Below, one piece after another: positions 52,341-60,934 of a stretch of 64,000 nt of DNA. The position numbers were made by a program, and so were the translations under genes. The notes below the pieces were generated by a model. That model did not search any database and was not told where the DNA came from. It saw nothing but the letters and a program-made list of their open reading frames with translations. Source of the stretch: Raoultibacter phocaeensis (GTDB taxonomy: Bacteria > Actinomycetota > Coriobacteriia > Coriobacteriales > Eggerthellaceae); assembly GCF_901411515.1 (NCBI RefSeq), contig NZ_CABDUX010000001.1:1674001-1738000 (forward strand), given 5' to 3'. Each line of letters starts with the position of its first letter. Position 1 is the stretch's first letter.

Positions 52341-53519
52341 CTACGCGCTTCTCGGCGTGCGCCGTTGTTTCCACGCGGACTTCGCCCCCATAACCGCAAG
52401 CGATAGCAACACTGAAGCCAGGCATACCGCTGCAAAGAACAAAAGCGAGTCTCCTACGACAAGCTCCGTCATCTCGAATGCTTTCGCAATTCCACGCACG
52501 AGCACGATGCAGAGCGGGTGCAGGATGTATATCCACAGCGAGAGGTCGCGCGCCCAGGAGGCGTTCACGTCGATCTTCGATGCCGCGAGAACGTTCATGA
52601 GGAAGTACGTTGTCGGAAGCAGCAACACGTACATGCTGTCGTGGCGATCGAGGCCGAACCCGTGGATTGCGGCACCTTCCGCAATCAATACGGCAAGAGA
52701 AACGACGAGACCAAGTGCGCTTGATCGCAGAGAACCGATCTGATCGCGGCGATTTCTCGCATGCGTTGTTTGCTCGGGTTCCTGCAGCCACCTTCCATGC
52801 CGATCGCCTTCGGGCTCCTGCAGCGCCCGCCGCCGATAGTCCGCAGGCTCCCGTAGCTCCTGCTTCGCTGCTTCGCATCGGATCCGTGGGGTCCGTCTGG
52901 CGGCAAGCACGCCGATCGCGAGGAACGCTGGAGCGTAGAACAGGCCGTTTCTCGTGTGGGGCGCTACGGAAAACACGACGTCGTAGAAACCCCGCAGCGC
53001 GTCGCTTCGGCTTGCGAGGCCCCAATAGCTGTCTCCGAAAAGGCCGATCGCGAAAAGCGCGAGCGCGATGCCCGCCGTCGCCTTCAGCCCGAACCGATCG
53101 AGCAAAAACGCGGTGACGACGCTTCCGAGTATCGCTGCGGGAAAGTACCACAGGTGATAAAACGTTCCCTCGAACACGATAGCCTGCAGCGCCTCGGGAA
53201 GCGAAGCGGGAAGGGTGCCCGCATAGATCGAAACGGGCAGGTACAAAACGGTTGCCACCGCATACAGCGCGCAGAGCTTTCCCAGCTGCACGCGAAACGA
53301 CCTGCTTGCGAGGATCGATCCGCTCCGGTGGCGGGAAAGCACGAAGAATCCCGTGGTCGCAAGAAAGAACGGCACGGCAATGCGCTCGAGTGTGTACGTT
53401 ATCGCATCGTCGAGTTCGGGGCTTATCGATGCGAACGGCGCGGTATGGATGGCTACGACGAAAAGCGCCGCAACCATCCTGAACAGATCGATTGCCGGAT
53501 ACGCACGGTTTTCAGGCAT
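52341..53519 (-). CDS. Membrane acyltransferase-3-family protein, VanT-membrane-domain-like
   Basis: 392 residues from ATG, whose start overlaps the end of the ligase gene upstream by 8 bases (translational coupling). About ten membrane segments; the N-terminal motif AIDLFRMVAALFVVAIHTAPF contains the conserved His of acyltransferase-3 proteins. A hydrophilic Arg/Glu-rich insertion with QEPE repeats sits at about 210-270. In VanT serine racemases a domain of this kind is fused to a racemase; here there is no racemase domain. Coupled with the D-Ala-D-X ligase it may work on cell-wall precursors (inference). Confidence 0.78.
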   Translation of the reverse strand: MPENRAYPAIDLFRMVAALFVVAIHTAPFASISPELDDAITYTLERIAVPFFLATTGFFVLSRHRSGSILASRSFRVQLGKLCALYAVATVLYLPVSIYAGTLPASLPEALQAIVFEGTFYHLWYFPAAILGSVVTAFLLDRFGLKATAGIALALFAIGLFGDSYWGLASRSDALRGFYDVVFSVAPHTRNGLFYAPAFLAIGVLAARRTPRIRCEAAKQELREPADYRRRALQEPEGDRHGRWLQEPEQTTHARNRRDQIGSLRSSALGLVVSLAVLIAEGAAIHGFGLDRHDSMYVLLLPTTYFLMNVLAASKIDVNASWARDLSLWIYILHPLCIVLVRGIAKAFEMTELVVGDSLLFFAAVCLASVLLSLAVMGAKSAWKQRRTPRSA

Positions 53520-54594
53520 AGGCGAGAAAGGCCGTCTGAGAATTCGCGCCCGATGCGGCGAGCGCTTTGGCTATTGCGGTTGTGAGCACGTCGGCAAGCG
53601 GGATTCCCGCCGCTTCGAGCATCGAGGGGAAGCGGCTGTGCTCGGTAAATCCGGGTATCGTGTTCGCTTCGTTGAAATACAGGCGACCGTCGGATGCGAG
53701 GAAGAAGTCGATGCGGGCGAACCCTTTGCAGCCAAATGCAGTGAACAGCCGCTTGGCCGCATCTTTCACCCGTCTCGCATCACGTTCGGATATGCGGGCG
53801 GGTACGATGATGCTCGCCGTTTCGCACGAGTACTTCTCCGTGTAATCGAACACGGCTCCGTTGAGCTCTATTTCGTCGGGTACGCCTGCGATGAGGCCGT
53901 GCTCGGTTTCGAGAATCGCGCAGCCAATCTCGCTTCCGTCGATTTCCCGTTCGATCATCGCACAATCGTCGTAGGAAAGCGCGCGGTCGATGGCCGGGGC
54001 AAGCTCGCGGGAAAGCCGCACCCGGCTAAGTCCCATCGACGAGCCTTCGCGCAGCGGCTTGACGAAGAGGGGGTAGCCGACGCGTTCGGCGATGCGTAGC
54101 GCGGTTCCTGGGTCGGTCGACGTGTCGACAAGGGCGCTTTCGGCTACACTGACGCCCTCCGCGAGCGCAATCCTGTGTGAAACCGCCTTATCCATGCAGA
54201 CAGCGGACCCCGTTACCGAGCAGCCGACAACGGGAATGCCCGCTAACTGCAAAGCGCCCTGCACGCTTCCGTCTTCGCCGTTTCTTCCATGGAGGATGGG
54301 AAGCGCCGCATCGAGGCGCACGACGGCGTTGCGCTTGAGGTCGAGAAGTCCATGCGCCTGCATGCCGAACGGCAGCGCGAGCGGGGAGCATCGGCCCGAT
54401 TCGAGCCACGTATCGGCTTCGATGGCATCGACCGCTCCGTCGAAGCGATGCCAGCAGCCTTCGCGGTCGATGCCGATCGCGAGGACGTCGAAGCGCGCTG
54501 CATCGATGGATCGCAGGACCGCCGAAGCGGAATGGAGGGAGACGGGATATTCGTGAGAGCATCCGCCGAACAGCACGCCGACTGTGGGTTTCAT
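53512..54594 (-). CDS. D-alanine-D-X ligase, VanG/VanC-like (D-Ala-D-Ser type)
   Basis: 360 residues from ATG 54594, chosen for AGGTG 6 nt upstream; an in-frame GTG at 54603 adds three residues. ATP-grasp ligase with FGGCSHEYPVSLHSA near the N-terminus; the E-Y-x-V-S-L form is typical of VanC/VanG/VanE, whereas Ddl usually has HEVSL. Other motifs: LPILHGRNGEDGSVQG, YPLFVKPLREGSSMG, FDYTEKYSCETASIIVPARI and FNEANTIPGFTEHSRFP. The reaction joins D-Ala to a second D-residue for peptidoglycan termini. By motif D-Ala-D-Ser is plausible, but plain D-Ala-D-Ala cannot be excluded. Coupled to a VanT-like membrane protein; no VanXY or VanRS genes are seen here. Confidence 0.82.
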   Translation of the reverse strand: MKPTVGVLFGGCSHEYPVSLHSASAVLRSIDAARFDVLAIGIDREGCWHRFDGAVDAIEADTWLESGRCSPLALPFGMQAHGLLDLKRNAVVRLDAALPILHGRNGEDGSVQGALQLAGIPVVGCSVTGSAVCMDKAVSHRIALAEGVSVAESALVDTSTDPGTALRIAERVGYPLFVKPLREGSSMGLSRVRLSRELAPAIDRALSYDDCAMIEREIDGSEIGCAILETEHGLIAGVPDEIELNGAVFDYTEKYSCETASIIVPARISERDARRVKDAAKRLFTAFGCKGFARIDFFLASDGRLYFNEANTIPGFTEHSRFPSMLEAAGIPLADVLTTAIAKALAASGANSQTAFLAYA

Positions 54595-54984
54595 ATCGCA
54601 CACCTGATTCTCTTCGCGGTCGTTCGAATTGGGCGCGGCGCTTCAGCCGCCGCATCGAGGGCTGCTGTTTCGCCTTGATACGAAAACGGGCGGTTCCTCG
54701 ATGTGCGCCGCTTGCTTGCCCCGCGTATAAGGCTAGCGCGCAGTGTGGTTAAGGGTCTCGAAACGATCGGCAACGAATTCCTTAAGATGCCTTAAGTTTT
54801 CCTGAAGGCACGGCGGACGAGGCGGGAGGCTCCGGGCGCCGGACGGCGCGCACGAACGTGGACACCGGACGGCGCGCACGAACGTGGCCGTCGGACGGCG
54901 CCCGGATGAGCGGCTCGAAAAGGCAACCGTGAGGCTTGGCGCATCTCACCCGGAGCCGCTCATGCGCACGCATGCACGGTTGAT
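54595..54984. other. Intergenic region with tandem repeats
   Basis: No credible gene. It contains 2.4 copies of a 26-bp tandem repeat (54840-54905) and CTTAAGATGCCTTAAG near 54781. Upstream sequences of the ligase gene start at its right edge (54595 on); a GGCGCGGCG-rich stretch follows. Confidence 0.45.
54840..54905. repeat. 26-bp tandem repeat, about 2.4 copies
   Basis: Units at 54840-54865 and 54866-54891 share CGGACGGCGCGCACGAACGT; a third starts at 54892. Immediately downstream (minus-strand sense) of a LuxR gene. Confidence 0.75.
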
Positions 54985-56448
54985 TTACGAGGGATTTTCG
55001 CGGCTTTCTTTCTCGATCATATCGATGAGCTCCTGCTGGGAGTGTACGTCGGTTTTGCGGTAGATGTTCTTGACGTGGCTTTTCACCGTTTCGTCCGAAA
55101 TCACCAATTCCTCTTTGATATGCGCTCGGTTGCGCCCCCTCGAAAGGAGGAAGAACACCTCGATCTCGCGCGGCGAGAGGCGGTACTGACGGGCGATGCG
55201 CGTGCAGGTCTTCTCGAAATCGGATGACGAGTCGGCTTCTTCGATGGGCCTGACGAATCCCCAGCCGGTGTTGGCCGAGCCGTTGCCAAGCGCAAACAAG
55301 GCAAACAGCAGAAGCAGGAAGATGATTACCGCAGAGAGCATCGCCATGTCGAGATCGGTGCGGAGCAAGCCGAGCATGCCGCCGCTCGCGATCGAGCCGA
55401 CGAGCTGTCCGAGTTGGATGGAGAACAGGCCCCATGCGACGATCCACCCCGCCGGCAGTTTCGAGCGCGAAGCGAGCACAGGCCAGATCGCCCACAGTAC
55501 AATGTAGAAGTACTGGTAGCCGAACTGGTGCACGCCCGTGCCGATGACGTTCCAGGGCTCGTGTAGCGGCAGGAACAGAAACCCTGCTGCCATGAGCGGC
55601 AACGCCACCTGGTATGTCATATGGTCGAAGTCCATCTTGTAGATGCTCGTGGTGACGAAGACGGCGATCGAGCCGCCGACGATGGCTGCGATGTTGAGCA
55701 AGTCGCGCACGCCGGTAAGCTCCTCGCCGATGGGGGCGAAGAGCCCCTTCATGATGCCGAACGAAGCGCCGAAGAACAACGAGATGGCGATAAGTTTGTA
55801 CGGTGGCTTCTTCTCGATGTGCACGTTGCGCTTGCTGGCGGAAAGGTGCGGGATGCTTCGTCTGAAGCGCACGAGGTACACCATGCTCACCACGGGCAAC
55901 GCTGCAACGAGTATCTGGCTCTCGTCGGGTGGGATGGCAGTGAGCACGAGCGTGGCAACGGCGGCGATCATGAACGCGATGACGCTGTAGTTGACGGTCC
56001 GCTGCGAGCCGAGCGAAGCGAACAGCTCGCCCCACAGCACGACGACGATGGCGGAGCCGATGCCGGTGAGCACCGAACCCGCAAGGTAGACGGGTGCTGC
56101 GAGTGCGCCAGCGAGGACGGTCGCGGGATGCGAGACGAGCAGCGTTCCGGCGGCCGTCAGGGCGGCGGCGGTCCACGGAAGCGACCGTATGCTCGAAAGC
56201 GGATTGCGGAAGTAGGAGAGCATGAGCAAAAACGCGATGGTGATCACGTTGGCAAGCAACGAGGTTACCCACAAAGGCTCAAGTGCGAACGCGTCTGCGG
56301 TCGAGGTGGTAATGAAGGTTCCCTCGCTGTAGAACAGCGAGCTCCAAAACACGCACCAGATCCACGTCCAATGTGCGGCGAATCCGATGAGATCAGGCGT
56401 GCGCCATAGCTCTTTGCGCAAGCCTCCGTCGAGCAAGCGGCTCTTCAT
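54985..56448 (-). CDS. Membrane-bound LuxR-type transcriptional regulator
   Basis: 487 residues from ATG 56448, chosen for AGGAGGAACC upstream; the frame is open to 56508 but the ribosome site decides. Membrane domain about 15-395, acidic linker, and LuxR helix-turn-helix (about 420-480: LSPREIEVFFLLSRGRN, DETVKSHVKNIYRKT). It is divergent from the FAD reductase at 56900, its probable target. The 451-bp gap contains a tight ATCCCCC dyad and a 31-bp direct repeat that includes the ribosome site. Confidence 0.9.
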   Translation of the reverse strand: MKSRLLDGGLRKELWRTPDLIGFAAHWTWIWCVFWSSLFYSEGTFITTSTADAFALEPLWVTSLLANVITIAFLLMLSYFRNPLSSIRSLPWTAAALTAAGTLLVSHPATVLAGALAAPVYLAGSVLTGIGSAIVVVLWGELFASLGSQRTVNYSVIAFMIAAVATLVLTAIPPDESQILVAALPVVSMVYLVRFRRSIPHLSASKRNVHIEKKPPYKLIAISLFFGASFGIMKGLFAPIGEELTGVRDLLNIAAIVGGSIAVFVTTSIYKMDFDHMTYQVALPLMAAGFLFLPLHEPWNVIGTGVHQFGYQYFYIVLWAIWPVLASRSKLPAGWIVAWGLFSIQLGQLVGSIASGGMLGLLRTDLDMAMLSAVIIFLLLLFALFALGNGSANTGWGFVRPIEEADSSSDFEKTCTRIARQYRLSPREIEVFFLLSRGRNRAHIKEELVISDETVKSHVKNIYRKTDVHSQQELIDMIEKESRENPS

Positions 56449-56455
56449 GCAGGTT

Positions 56456-56550
56456 CCTCCTCGCGCGCGGCTCACGTCCGCCATCCAGGTTGTTGCGCTT
56501 TCGAACATCGAGCCGCGTCCCTCCTCGCGCGCGGCTTGCGTCCGTCATCC
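56456..56550. repeat. 31-bp direct repeat near LuxR start
   Basis: Copies at 56456-56486 and 56520-56550 differ at three bases and share CCTCCTCGCGCGCGGCT. The first contains the ribosome site of the LuxR gene, so the region looks like a local duplication. Confidence 0.65.
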
Positions 56551-56752
56551 TACCATGCGATTCCCTCGCGCTTTCCAGCGCTGTGCACCGAGCGCTCTCC
56601 TGAGGCTTGCTGCTCTCGATGCGATGCGAAACACCTCGCTGTAGTGTCCGGCGGTCGCCTTCGTTTGCCGCCCATGGCGGATGTGCGCCGATAGGAGCTC
56701 GTTTCGCATTCTGCATTATAGAGGACTTCTTACGGGTTGAGCCGAAACGACC

Positions 56753-56771
56753 ATCCCCCTGCTCGGGGGAT
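56753..56771. promoter_or_regulatory. Inverted repeat between LuxR regulator and FAD reductase
   Basis: Perfect 7-bp arms ATCCCCC / GGGGGAT with a 5-bp spacer, about 130 bp before the reductase start codon. The half-site also appears at 29988 and 30034. Candidate operator. Confidence 0.5.
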
Positions 56772-56899
56772 TTTCCCGTGTGAGCGGCCCGTTTCCCCCT
56801 ATCAACGGGATGACGGGTGCGTTTCAGCGGCGTAGGGTCGATACCTGAGCCGCACGCAGAGGCGTGCGTCGCAGGTTACTCGTTTCAGGAGGGAATCGC

Positions 56900-58723
56900 A
56901 TGGAGGAAACTACAAAAAAGGGACTCTCGCGCCGTTCGTTTATCGGACTCGGCGGAGCTGCGCTCGCAGGCGCTGCCATGGCTGGCATGGCGGGCTGCGC
57001 ACCGCAGGGCACAGCCGATACTGGAGCAGGCCAGACGGCTGCCGGGGGATCGGACGCTGCGGGCGGCATGCCCGTGGCAGACAGCGGTGCGTCGGCGGGC
57101 CCGGACGTCGCTGGGATGCACAGCTGGGAGATCGCTCCCGAGCCCATTGCGGCTGACAAGATCTCGGGCACGGAGGACTGCGACGTGCTCGTCATCGGTG
57201 CAGGCCTCGGCGGATGCTGCGCCAGCATTGCAGCGCTCGAAGAGGGTGCCGGCAAGGTGATCGTCATCGACAAGAACCCCGAGACGGTGGTTGCGCGTGG
57301 CGTCCATATCGCCGGATTCCACACAAAGGTGCAGCAGAAGCTCGTTGACGAAGGCCTCGTTGAAGAGCCCGATTACAACAACGTGGTGCGTCGCTGGATC
57401 AACTGGGCTCAGGGCCGCGTGAAGGAGCCGCTTTTGTGGGAATTCGCGCACAAGAGCGGTGCGTGCTTCGATTGGCTGTACGACCTGGCAACCAAGAAGA
57501 ACCTCGAAGCGCTTTTGTGGGACGGCTACTACAAGGGTCCCGATTACACCGAATATCCGGTTACGCACATCTTCTACCAGGCAGATAAGTACGAGGAGAC
57601 CGTGAACTTCACGTTCTATCAGGGCTCGGGCGTGGGCGATGTGTACGGCAACGCGGTGCTCGTGCCGGCTCTGTACGAGACCATTGCCGATCTGGGTGGC
57701 GAGATCCGTTGGGCAACGAAGAGCGAGCAGCTCGTCCGCGAGGGCGACGGCCCCGTCACCGGTGCCATCGTGTCTACCGGCAAAGACGAGTACACGCAGA
57801 TCAACGCAAAATCGGTCATCATCGCTTCAGGCGACTACGCCGCCGACGACGAAATGTTCCAGTACTATTCGCCCATGACGGCCTACGCCATGGACGGCCG
57901 CTTCTACAACCCGCCCGACTGCGACACCGGCGATATGCACAAGCAGGCCATCTGGGCAGGCGGCGCTATGCAGAAATCCGAGCCGCATTCTGCCGTCATG
58001 CACCTCGACTTCGGTGCAGCGAGCTATGGCTTCTTGCACGTGAACTGGGAGGGCAAGCGTTTCAAGAACGAAGACGTGAACACTCAGTCCAAGAGCGTCA
58101 CGAAGGCGCTGCAGACGCAGAAAGAAGCTTGGAGCATCTACGACTCGCACGGGCTTGAACAGGTGAAAGAGCAGATCGATGCCGGTCTTGGCGGCGGCTT
58201 GCAGTGGGGCCAGCTCACGCAGCCTGTGGGTGGCGAATACAACCTCGAAGCGCAGAAGATCGTGCTTGAGGGTGAGGTCGAAAGCGGTCAGACGTTGAAG
58301 GCCGATTCGCTTGAAGATCTTGCCAAGCAGATGGGCGTGCCCGCCGAAAACCTCATTGCCTCGGTTGATCGGTACAACGAGCTGTGCGATCTGGGCAAAG
58401 ACCTCGACTACGGCAAGCGTCCCGAGGTCATGGGCAAGATCCTGGAGCCGCCGTTCTACGCTGGCAAGCTGGTGGCGAGCCTTCTCACCATGTGCGGCGG
58501 TCTGCGCACCAACCTCGAGTGCCAGGTGCTCGACGCCGAAGACCAGCCGATTGAGGGCCTGTACGTATGCGGTTCTGCCGCCGGCGAGTTCTTCGGCGCG
58601 GGCGACTATCCCACCTACGTGCCGGGCATCGGGCACGGGCGCTGCGTGACCTTCGGCCGTATTGCCGGCATCAACGCTGCCGGCGGCGATGCCGACGCGA
58701 AGATTCCGAGCCTCGACATCTAA
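56900..58723 (+). CDS. Tat-exported FAD-dependent reductase
   Basis: 607 residues from ATG 56900, with AGGAGGG upstream and the Tat signal following (SRRSFIGLG, RR at about 11-12; lipobox MAGC). FAD motif VLVIGAGLGGCCASIAAL (about 102-119). Capping domain GKRFKNEDVNTQ, with Thr at the fumarate-reductase Arg position. C-terminal loop GLYVCGSAAGEFFGAGDYP-TYVPGIGHGR with the Tyr-Pro...G-x3-G-R motif. No haem or FMN domain. Longest of the set because of a Gly/Ala-rich spacer after the signal. Divergent from a LuxR regulator and followed by two hairpins. Confidence 0.88.
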   Translation: MEETTKKGLSRRSFIGLGGAALAGAAMAGMAGCAPQGTADTGAGQTAAGGSDAAGGMPVADSGASAGPDVAGMHSWEIAPEPIAADKISGTEDCDVLVIGAGLGGCCASIAALEEGAGKVIVIDKNPETVVARGVHIAGFHTKVQQKLVDEGLVEEPDYNNVVRRWINWAQGRVKEPLLWEFAHKSGACFDWLYDLATKKNLEALLWDGYYKGPDYTEYPVTHIFYQADKYEETVNFTFYQGSGVGDVYGNAVLVPALYETIADLGGEIRWATKSEQLVREGDGPVTGAIVSTGKDEYTQINAKSVIIASGDYAADDEMFQYYSPMTAYAMDGRFYNPPDCDTGDMHKQAIWAGGAMQKSEPHSAVMHLDFGAASYGFLHVNWEGKRFKNEDVNTQSKSVTKALQTQKEAWSIYDSHGLEQVKEQIDAGLGGGLQWGQLTQPVGGEYNLEAQKIVLEGEVESGQTLKADSLEDLAKQMGVPAENLIASVDRYNELCDLGKDLDYGKRPEVMGKILEPPFYAGKLVASLLTMCGGLRTNLECQVLDAEDQPIEGLYVCGSAAGEFFGAGDYPTYVPGIGHGRCVTFGRIAGINAAGGDADAKIPSLDI

Positions 58724-58754
58724 CAGTCCGATTGCGCTCGGACGAGCGCAAGGA

Positions 58755-58824
58755 TGCATCGCCGCCTTCCCTCCCTTCGGGGCGATGCGCACGCAAGCGG
58801 CCGGTACTCAGGTGCCGGCCGCTT
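58755..58824 (+). terminator. Two tandem hairpins
   Basis: GCATCGCC / GGCGATGC (about 58755-58788) and then the perfect 10-bp stem AAGCGGCCGG / CCGGCCGCTT (58795-58824) with a 10-nt loop. Together they probably terminate the FAD reductase transcript. Confidence 0.6.
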
Positions 58825-58897
58825 TGCGTATATGCGCTTGGGCTTACTTGTCGTGGCGGTACGCTGCCTTCCTGTTAGAGCCAACAGACCCCTGCCT

Positions 58898-58972
58898 TCA
58901 GCGCGCGAAAACCGCCGGGCAGTGGCATGCGGGACGCTTGGTGCCAGGCCCCAAGCCCTCAGCGCGCGAAAA
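58898..58972. repeat. 14-bp direct repeat beside the IS1595 element
   Basis: TCAGCGCGCGAAAA occurs at 58898-58911 and again at 58959-58972. The complementary-type string TTTTCGCGCGCG appears on the other side of the IS, near 60206-60217. Confidence 0.6.
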
Positions 58973-58995
58973 TCGACCTTTGGTAACAGATTTTT

Positions 58996-60132
58996 GGCTG
59001 TGTTAGACCACTGTTGACATATTCCAGTACTCTCCGAAGGGAAACGGAGTTGAAGGATAGTTCCTTCTGGTCGTCTCGTATGTTCCGCTTATGGCATTTG
59101 AGTACAGCACCTCACGACGGTCAGCATCGCTTTTCCTGAATTGCTCAACGTAGCAAAACCAGTCAAGGTAATGTTTAAGGCGCCTTGTGGAAACACCTTT
59201 GAACGGGAATAGGAAATCCCTCAAGCGTGAATGGAGAGCATTGACCATGTTGATCTTATACCCCTTACCCGATGATGTGCAATAACGCCTATGCCCCGCA
59301 CCGATCGATGCCAAGGCTTTGGGGTAAGCTGCATCCCAGTCACTTGATACGATGGCCCCTTTTTCGACCTTGCCCTTTAGGAGCGCCTCGATATCTTCGA
59401 TGCTCGATTTGCCCCGACAGCACACCTCGCAGAAGCAGTCTCCCCGGTCACTGATGCCGGTTAAGATGCTGATCCTTTCCCTGGACGACCCCGAAACATG
59501 TATGGCGTTCCCCCGCTTATGGGGTTTTCTCGGTAGCGAAACAGACCCTGATCTGGTCCAGTTCCCCGAGAGATTCTCATTGACTATGGTTTCATCGATC
59601 TGGCAGGCTGACCCTTTCCCGACACGAAAAGGCATGAGTCTTTTCGCCATCACCTCACAAAGGCGGTGGCGCATGAACCAGGCGGTGGAAAGGCAGGTAT
59701 TGCAACGCTTGGCAGACTCCCGAAGACTCAATGCATCCACCATGCATGCGGCAAAGCTCATCCACGCCCCTCCGCTGAGCTTCGAGTTTGCCAGCAGTCC
59801 TTTGGTCGCACCGGAAAAGGTCCGCGCACAGCCGCCGCAAAGCCATCGTTGTTCTCTTGAGCGGCCATGGCCCTTCTTGGTGAAGCGCGCACAGCCGCAG
59901 TGCGGACAAACGGAAGGTCCGTTGCCTTCAGAGCTAACGATCAGCTCTTCGGCAATGGCTTCTTTTAGGTGGGCGAGCATCTCGATTTTCTCAGCGCGGG
60001 TTAGCTGGGGCAAAAGTTGGTGTAGAATCTCAAGCATAGGCTCTTCTCCTTACTGGTCGTCTGATAACTTTCAGTATAGTTGGAGAGCCTTTTTGGTACA
60101 AGTGTTCTTGTCAACAGTGGTCTAACACAGCC
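58996..60132 (-). mobile_element. IS1595-family insertion sequence
   Basis: Perfect 24-bp terminal inverted repeats: the left begins GGCTGTGTTAGACCACTG at 58996 and the right is its exact reverse complement ending at 60132. An 8-bp direct repeat AGATTTTT flanks it (58988-58995 and 60133-60140), the duplication length expected for this family. One transposase gene fills it. The complete ends and target duplication show an insertion without later rearrangement. Confidence 0.93.
59003..60037 (-). CDS. IS1595-family transposase
   Basis: 344 residues from ATG. An N-terminal zinc ribbon (CPHCGCARFTKKGH...WLCGGCARTF, about 44-75), then a helix-turn-helix stretch, then an ISXO2-type DDE domain: QIDETIVNEN, VSSDWDAAYPKA and NMVNALHSRLRDF. 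The C-terminus lies inside the left terminal repeat. The frame is intact, so the element may be mobile. Confidence 0.92.
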   Translation of the reverse strand: MLEILHQLLPQLTRAEKIEMLAHLKEAIAEELIVSSEGNGPSVCPHCGCARFTKKGHGRSREQRWLCGGCARTFSGATKGLLANSKLSGGAWMSFAACMVDALSLRESAKRCNTCLSTAWFMRHRLCEVMAKRLMPFRVGKGSACQIDETIVNENLSGNWTRSGSVSLPRKPHKRGNAIHVSGSSRERISILTGISDRGDCFCEVCCRGKSSIEDIEALLKGKVEKGAIVSSDWDAAYPKALASIGAGHRRYCTSSGKGYKINMVNALHSRLRDFLFPFKGVSTRRLKHYLDWFCYVEQFRKSDADRREVLYSNAISGTYETTRRNYPSTPFPFGEYWNMSTVV

Positions 60133-60140
60133 AGATTTTT

Positions 60141-60542
60141 GCGACTTGTGTACGCTTGCGACCAACCTCTGCATAAGCGGTCTTCTGTCATCAGGGCTTA
60201 CTTTTCGCGCGCGCGACGGTAAGCGGGTTTTCGTCCCGGTTCGACCCTTTGTGGCGTTCGAATCGCTGGTTTTGCATGCACAAGTCGCAAAAATCTGTTA
60301 CCAGAGGCGTTCTTTTCTGTCCGGGTTAGTTTCGGGGGTGGTGGTTGAGTTCGAGCGATGGGAAGTCTCCCGCGGATTCGAAGCGGTACCGTTCGCTTTG
60401 CAGTGGAACCGCGGCGCTGTCATGCGATTGTCGCTAGACCGATACGGTGCGTTCATTGAATGCTCTCGCAGTATGGTCGATACTTACCTAAACGGGACAT
60501 GCCGGATTCTTCCGGCGAGCATATCGAGGAAAGGACGCTATC
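60141..60542. other. Region right of the IS, with the second arm of a split inverted repeat
   Basis: No credible gene in about 400 bases. The reverse complement of the pre-insertion target (58981-58995 joined to 60141-60150) is present at 60279-60303, 25 bases long. The ribosome site GGAAAGGA at the end serves the next small gene. Confidence 0.55.
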
Positions 60543-60800
60543 ATGCATGCGACTTTGGAAGCTATTCATAGAACAAACAGGCAACCGGGTTTGGAGGTCG
60601 ACGACACCGAATCGGCCGACGCGATCGAAGAGGCGGCAGACGAGTTGTCGACGGGTGCGGGTGCCGAGGAGACCGAATCGAAGCGGGACGAGCCTACCGA
60701 CGAAGAGATCGACGAGGCGATTGTTGCGCTGGAAGAGCGTGCCGAGGAGATTTCGCGTGGCGATAATGCCGATATTCAGCTCGAGGTGGACCCCGAGTAG
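60543..60800 (+). CDS. Small acidic protein of unknown function
   Basis: 85 residues from ATG with GGAAAGGA upstream. Strongly acidic (Glu/Asp clusters throughout), no cysteine and no hydrophobic stretch; the second half looks helical (EEIDEAIVALEERAEEIS). It is followed by a hairpin. Family not recognised. It sits between an IS element and a convergent LuxR gene. Confidence 0.55.
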   Translation: MHATLEAIHRTNRQPGLEVDDTESADAIEEAADELSTGAGAEETESKRDEPTDEEIDEAIVALEERAEEISRGDNADIQLEVDPE

Positions 60801-60871
60801 TTCAGGGTCGAAGCCGTTTCGGACGGCTAGGCCGAACGGACGGCACCCTTCGCAAAGCAGCAGGAAGCAAA

Positions 60872-60900
60872 CGGACGCAAGCCGTATGGGGTTGCGTCCG
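60872..60900. terminator. Hairpin between convergent genes
   Basis: Perfect 9-bp stem CGGACGCAA / TTGCGTCCG with an 11-nt loop, between the small acidic gene and the convergent LuxR regulator. Confidence 0.55.
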
Positions 60901-60934
60901 CTTCTGCATGGCGGCTTATGCGGCCGAGCATCCG

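Noticed and set aside
54782-56272. 496-codon minus-strand frame overlapping a LuxR gene
   Set aside because: It is an out-of-frame reading of the LuxR regulator on the same strand; Arg/His rich with no hydrophobic segments.
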